DNA of 64,000 bases from Leguminivora glycinivorella. Its lineage: Eukaryota; Arthropoda; Insecta; Lepidoptera; Tortricidae. Positions 60,211 through 64,000 of the stretch are shown piece by piece. The position numbers and the translations under genes are program-made. The notes beneath the pieces were generated by a model. The model saw nothing but the letters and a program-made list of their open reading frames with translations. It ran no database searches and had not been told where the DNA came from. The stretch lies in contig NC_062981.1 of assembly GCF_023078275.1 (NCBI RefSeq), forward strand, positions 21,134,846 through 21,198,845, in the 5' to 3' direction. Numbering within the stretch: position 1 is the first letter of the stretch; each line of letters starts with the position of its first letter.

Positions 60211-63198
60211 TTAATATTTTTTTGTGGTTGGGTTGGCCACTTCTCTATTCATGAATTCGTCTATGTTATAACACGCCAGTTCAATTAATAGCGATTTGAG
60301 TTTTTTATCGAATAATGAATCGTTCAATTCGATAATTTCGGTGGGAAGCGCGTTGTATAATTTAGCCCCAATGACAGCGAGTGACTTTTTAGTTTTAGCG
60401 AGTTTATACTGTGGGACGACCAGACGGGGTCTCCGTCGCGTGCTTCTATCTCGTGTAGCAGAGGAGACATAGTTGTGTACGTTTGCCCTTATATACCTAC
60501 ACGCAGTGAGGACAAAAACACTTGGAAGCGTAGGTATTTTTAGTTCTTTGAATAGTTCTTTGGCAGGATGATCGTAGCGTTTTCCTGATATGATCCGCAC
60601 TGCGCGCTTTTGTATTTTAAAGGCTTGATCACGGTCTGCCGCCAGACCCCACAGGTCTACATTTTGCGTAAGGATTGAATGGAAGTATCCATAGTATGCC
60701 TTAAGTAGGTTTATGCGTGAAAGGCTAGGCGCGAGTCTGGATAGGGCATAGCACGCTGATGCGAGTTTGTCACACATGGTATCGATGTGAGGCGCCCACG
60801 TGAGGCCGGCGTCCAGCGTGCAGCCCAAGTACCTAACTTCATTTACCTGTGGCACCTGAACGTTGTCTAGAAGTATGTTAAGCTCTTTATCGTTTTTTCT
60901 CAGTTGAAAGTGCATTATATATGTTTTTTCGATATTTAGCATCATCCCGTTTGCTTCAAACCAACAATGTATTTGTTTTATCGCGTCATTCAACTTAATG
61001 TTTAATTGTTCAAAGCTGTCGGCATTTACCAGTACACAGGTGTCATCCGCAAAGGTTATAAGCTCGAGCTCAGGGCAAGCCGCGGAGATGTCATTTACTA
61101 AGATTAAAAATAAGTTATTTCCCGTTACAGAACCTTGAGGGACAGCGCAGTTCCCAATAGACTCCAGATCTGATTTAGAATCAAGTACGAATGTGCGCTG
61201 TTTCCTGTTTGTAAGGAAAGATCGAATCGTTTCAAGGAAGAGTCCGTTTATTCCATAACGCGACAGCTTCTCCAGCAGTAGGGCATGGTCAACCATTTCG
61301 AAGGCACGCGACAGATCGCAGAATATTGCGGCCACCTGTCGCCCGCCCTCGAGATGCGTCAGCACCCGCGCAACGACGTCCCGCGTTGCGTCAGCTGTCG
61401 ATAGGCGCGGTTGATATGCATACTGCTGTTTACTAAGTAAGTTATTATTTGAAAAGTATCCCATAAGTCTTGAGCTAATGAGGGACTCAAATACCTTAGA
61501 GATAATCGGTATCAGTGATATTGGACGATAGCATTTTTCCAAATCTGTGTTTCCTTTACCCTTGTATACGGGTTGAACCTTAATTTGCTTTAATGAGTCA
61601 GGGTATACACCGTTTGCGATACATTCATTAAATAAGACAAGAAGCAGTGATACAATAATAGGTGGTAAGAGGTCAAGTATGCGCGTCGTCATATCATTGA
61701 TATCTTTAGAGTCCTTGCGTTTTATTTTTTTAAAGGCTTTTGTGATATCGGCAAGGGTGAAAGGTTCGAACTGGAAATTAGGTATTGATATGGGTAGGTA
61801 GTTAGATAAGTAATTAAGCGCAGACCGAACGCACGGCTGTTTATTATTGCTATTTGCGTTGATGTAATACCGGTTTAGTTGGGATGCGGCGGACGCGGCG
61901 CACCGATCAGCTGATTTCAAAACAAACAAGTTAATAGCGCTGTTTTTCTTGTTTTTATTTTTACAAGTTTCTGATGCTATTACTCGCCATATGTCACGAC
62001 ACATATTTTCATTGGATTTTGATATTTGGCTATTTAAGTAGTCGCTTCTTGCACTTTTTAAGGTTGTCCAGTACAATGATTCAGTGTTTTGTAAGTTGGA
62101 ATATAATTCGGTGTCATTAGGGCTTTGTTGGATTTTAAATTTGAGTTTGCGAATTTGGTGACGTAACTGTTTGATTGTGTCGTCGACCCAACCACTTACA
62201 TTTGGTCTCACTAATTGTTTTCTAAGAGGAAAACAAATGTTAAAATAATGTTTAATTACATTTAGTACCAAGTCAATTTTTTCGCCTGGGCAAATACATT
62301 TTTGTTGAATTGTATTCCAATCATACAGGTTAAGGTTAGCAATGAAATTTTCGACATTTGTTTTTGCGAAGTTTCGCTTAAGCGTGTGTTTATTGCACGA
62401 GTAATATGACTGGGTTTGAATGCTTACATTTGTACATAAATGGTCAGATAAATTCAGCTCGATACATGATACATTTTTTATATTTATTTTAGGCATATTT
62501 GTAAATACATGGTCTATACAACTGCTAGAAGATTTAGTAATTCTAGTAGGTGCGTTAATTAGTTGGCGAAGACCGAACAGTTTAATGGTATCACTCAACG
62601 TTTTGGATATAGTACAATTATTAAATAAATTTATATTAATGTCGCCAACGATAATAACATTGTAGTTTTTCATTATACTTAAATTAAGTAGTTCTGTCAA
62701 CTTAGAGAAATATAACTGTACATCACCGCTTGGGGGCCTGTAGATGCATACAACGATGACATCGGCACCGACGACCTCGATCCCACAGGCCTCAAAGTGC
62801 ATTTCCTCCGACAGGTCGGCGATTTCTCTTCTTTCTATCGTCGTTATGTCTGGTCTGACGTAGATGCAGGCTCCACCACCTCGACGAGAGCGTCTAGAGA
62901 ACTCAGCGCGAAGAGTGAAGTTCAGGATGTTGACCGAGTGGAGTTGGTAAGTCTGGAGCCAGTGTTCCGTAAGGCACAGAATGTCCACACCGGGATTGAA
63001 TAGCTGGAGCTCGCATTCGAGTTTGAATGTTTTGTTCTCGAGTCGATTAATATTTTGATGTAAAATGTTTATTTCGGTGGTTCTGTGATTGCTATTATTC
63101 TTATGAGGTGTTTTTTTCTGAGGGCACCTTGTTTTCCCTGGGTCGGAGAAAGGGCTGCCATTTTGAGATGCTTGTGTTGACCGGCCAAACTTCTGCGT
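60211..63198 (-). CDS. ORF2: LINE ORF2: endonuclease and reverse transcriptase
   Basis: The frame is open from 63,198 to the stop at 60,211 (about 995 codons). It overlaps the end of ORF1 and contains no ATG before the conserved start of the endonuclease; a GTG lies at 62,988. Domains: apurinic-type endonuclease (CLTEHWLQ, RRGGGACIYVR, YRPPSGD, NVIIVGDININ, LNLSDHL), reverse transcriptase (PVYKGKGNTD, YRPISLIPIISKVFE, FCDLSRAFEMVDH with the catalytic Asp, CAVPQGSVTGN, and LITFADDTCVL with the FADD box), and a C-terminal region with YLGCTLDAGLTWAPHI, QKRAVRIISG and EFMNREV. It nicks the target and copies the element RNA there. The catalytic residues I can see are all present, so it may be active. 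The lack of a normal start suggests frameshifting or re-initiation. Confidence 0.9.
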   Translation of the reverse strand, partial: TQKFGRSTQASQNGSPFSDPGKTRCPQKKTPHKNNSNHRTTEINILHQNINRLENKTFKLECELQLFNPGVDILCLTEHWLQTYQLHSVNILNFTLRAEFSRRSRRGGGACIYVRPDITTIERREIADLSEEMHFEACGIEVVGADVIVVCIYRPPSGDVQLYFSKLTELLNLSIMKNYNVIIVGDININLFNNCTISKTLSDTIKLFGLRQLINAPTRITKSSSSCIDHVFTNMPKINIKNVSCIELNLSDHLCTNVSIQTQSYYSCNKHTLKRNFAKTNVENFIANLNLYDWNTIQQKCICPGEKIDLVLNVIKHYFNICFPLRKQLVRPNVSGWVDDTIKQLRHQIRKLKFKIQQSPNDTELYSNLQNTESLYWTTLKSARSDYLNSQISKSNENMCRDIWRVIASETCKNKNKKNSAINLFVLKSADRCAASAASQLNRYYINANSNNKQPCVRSALNYLSNYLPISIPNFQFEPFTLADITKAFKKIKRKDSKDINDMTTRILDLLPPIIVSLLLVLFNECIANGVYPDSLKQIKVQPVYKGKGNTDLEKCYRPISLIPIISKVFESLISSRLMGYFSNNNLLSKQQYAYQPRLSTADATRDVVARVLTHLEGGRQVAAIFCDLSRAFEMVDHALLLEKLSRYGINGLFLETIRSFLTNRKQRTFVLDSKSDLESIGNCAVPQGSVTGNNLFLILVNDISAACPELELITFADDTCVLVNADSFEQLNIKLNDAIKQIHCWFEANGMMLNIEKTYIMHFQLRKNDKELNILLDNVQVPQVNEVRYLGCTLDAGLTWAPHIDTMCDKLASACYALSRLAPSLSRINLLKAYYGYFHSILTQNVDLWGLAADRDQAFKIQKRAVRIISGKRYDHPAKELFKELKIPTLPSVFVLTACRYIRANVHNYVSSATRDRSTRRRPRLVVPQYKLAKTKKSLAVIGAKLYNALPTEIIELNDSLFDKKLKSLLIELACYNIDEFMNREVANPTTKKY

Positions 63199-64000
63199 TC
63201 ATAAACATATCGAATATTGCTGCAGGAATACCTATTTTGAAAGAGGCATAGGTGTCACGTTTAGATGGAATGGATTCAACTGTGTATTGATATCCCTCAC
63301 ATGTTTTTTCTAGGTGAGTAACCAGGTCTTGGGGGGTCGTGTCTTTTTTGAAAAAACAGCCGTGTAGGTATTTTATCGTTTCCACTCCAGCTATGGTCGT
63401 GTTCGTCGCGGATCCCTTGATAACATTGACCGGTCTCGGATTGCGTCGCTGATGACGGTGTTGAAGCTTGTCCGTGGATAATTTGGCGATATCATGATCA
63501 GCTGATATTTCAACACTCGTATTTTGTGAAATGTCATTTGCACAGTCAATATTTGTTCGGTTATTGACGGTGTCGTGTGAGTTTTGCAGCATTTGACTTG
63601 CATTATTGTCAATTATTGTATTTGTGCAGTTTTTTGCTGATTTCTTTGTTTGGACAGCCGTGGCGGCGGCAACGGTTTTTTTTGATGATGCGTCTTTTTT
63701 GTTTGCAGGTAGGTTTGATCGTTTAGCATTCGTTCTCCACGTCGCCTTCTCTCTCGCACGCACTGCGGTGGCGCGCGGGATCCGTGCCGGCGCATCTACA
63801 GGAGCGAGATGGCTAGTCGGTGTGGATGCGGCACTCGAAGCGCCGCTGATTGGTGTTGAGTAGGCGCATTTGTTTGTGCTGTTATCGGGAACCTTTACTT
63901 GACACTCCGGTTTTTGTGTGGAAGTAACTGACTTTAATTGATTCAATTCGAGGATAATTTGGTCTAATTTCACATATATATCATTAACTTTTTGTTCAAT
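63101..64000 (-). CDS. ORF1: LINE ORF1 (5' end outside the window)
   Basis: The frame enters from beyond 64,000 and stops at 63,101. The N-terminal part in view (VNDIYVKLDQIILELNQLKS) looks like a coiled coil, the middle is basic and low-complexity (Ala/Thr/Asn-rich), and the C-terminal 100 residues (GVETIKYLHGCFFKKDTTPQ, SKRDTYASFKIGIP, WPVNTSISKWQPF) form the conserved nucleic-acid-binding domain of moth Jockey/CR1-type ORF1 proteins. ORF1 proteins package the element RNA. I see no CCHC knuckles or PHD finger in the visible part. Confidence 0.85.
   Translation of the reverse strand: MEQKVNDIYVKLDQIILELNQLKSVTSTQKPECQVKVPDNSTNKCAYSTPISGASSAASTPTSHLAPVDAPARIPRATAVRAREKATWRTNAKRSNLPANKKDASSKKTVAAATAVQTKKSAKNCTNTIIDNNASQMLQNSHDTVNNRTNIDCANDISQNTSVEISADHDIAKLSTDKLQHRHQRRNPRPVNVIKGSATNTTIAGVETIKYLHGCFFKKDTTPQDLVTHLEKTCEGYQYTVESIPSKRDTYASFKIGIPAAIFDMFMNAEVWPVNTSISKWQPFLRPRENKVPSEKNTS

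Larger units (their letters stand above)
60026..64000 (-). mobile_element. Jockey/CR1-group LINE, near full length, runs off the window
   Basis: Minus strand: ORF1, an overlapping ORF2, a 3' UTR of about 180 bp with a CAATAAAAAATC signal, and an (AATCTG)n tail at about 60,026-60,045. Both reading frames are free of stops. The 5' UTR and the ORF1 start lie beyond base 64,000. Confidence 0.9.

Noticed and set aside
60211..62988. ORF2 starting at the GTG at 62,988
   Set aside because: The homologous endonuclease N-terminus continues upstream in the same frame, so this GTG is unlikely to be the true start.

Overview
The window reads as eukaryotic, very probably a lepidopteran (moth) nuclear genome. 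It is AT-rich, has no bacterial-style operons, and carries splice signals, tRNA-derived retroposons and many repeat families that I recognise from memory as typical of moths: a MITE with a (GTCY)n microsatellite, Helitron-like elements starting TCCATAC and ending CTAG, Jockey/CR1-like and RTE-like LINEs, BEL/Pao and Gypsy LTR elements, and pogo-like transposons. I found no convincing single-copy host gene. Nearly every credible coding region belongs to a transposable element, so the region looks like a repeat-rich intergenic or heterochromatic tract.

Layout. 1-6.2 kb: a 5'-truncated RTE-like LINE with a 12-bp target duplication, a perfect 136-bp inverted duplication, a (GTCY)n MITE inside another palindromic element, and a retroposon nested next to a tRNA-like sequence. 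6.2-12.1 kb: a repeat split by a 1.3-kb insertion with a 9-bp duplication, a retroposon 3' region with a recurring short motif, a THAP-like exon, three tandem 132-136-bp repeats and several LINE C-terminal scraps. 12.4-14.1 kb: a hAT-like element (8-bp duplication) enclosing a TA-flanked pogo-like element. 16.0-17.7 kb: a 1.7-kb pogo-like element with a plausible two-exon mini-gene encoding only the C-terminal tail and zinc finger of a transposase. 20.6-21.3 kb: a palindromic 22-bp minisatellite.

22.2-36.3 kb is the most layered part. An old dispersed repeat (called E here) was hit by a LINE and then by a BEL/Pao retrotransposon (23,110-36,071; 416-bp LTRs in which I see no difference; 5-bp duplication ATATG). 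The BEL pol gene was in turn split by a 6.4-kb terminal-inverted-repeat element (27,935-34,338; ends CAGGGACCGG; 8-bp duplication TGACAAAT). The 6.4-kb element holds two oppositely oriented arrays of one 120-bp satellite flanking about 0.7 kb that contains a promoter-like GC-rich segment and a THAP-domain first exon. Across the target site the BEL reading frame is continuous, so this was a clean insertion into an otherwise intact element.

36-48 kb: small MITEs, Helitron-like copies, a tRNA-derived SINE, a tRNA-like sequence and a roughly 1-kb foldback element. 48.6-55.2 kb: a young minus-strand Gypsy-type element (184-bp LTRs, one difference) with a SAP motif at the start of Gag, a MITE inserted in gag and a one-base frameshift in integrase. 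55-60 kb: more MITEs, a LINE with a twin-priming-type inversion, a degenerate tandem repeat and further LINE, SINE and Helitron fragments. 60.0-64.0 kb: an apparently intact minus-strand Jockey/CR1-group LINE (ORF2 plus most of ORF1) that runs off the window end.

Several insertions can be proven inside this window because an uninterrupted copy of the target repeat is also present. Superfamily names come from termini, target duplications and conserved motifs read by eye; no database search was done.
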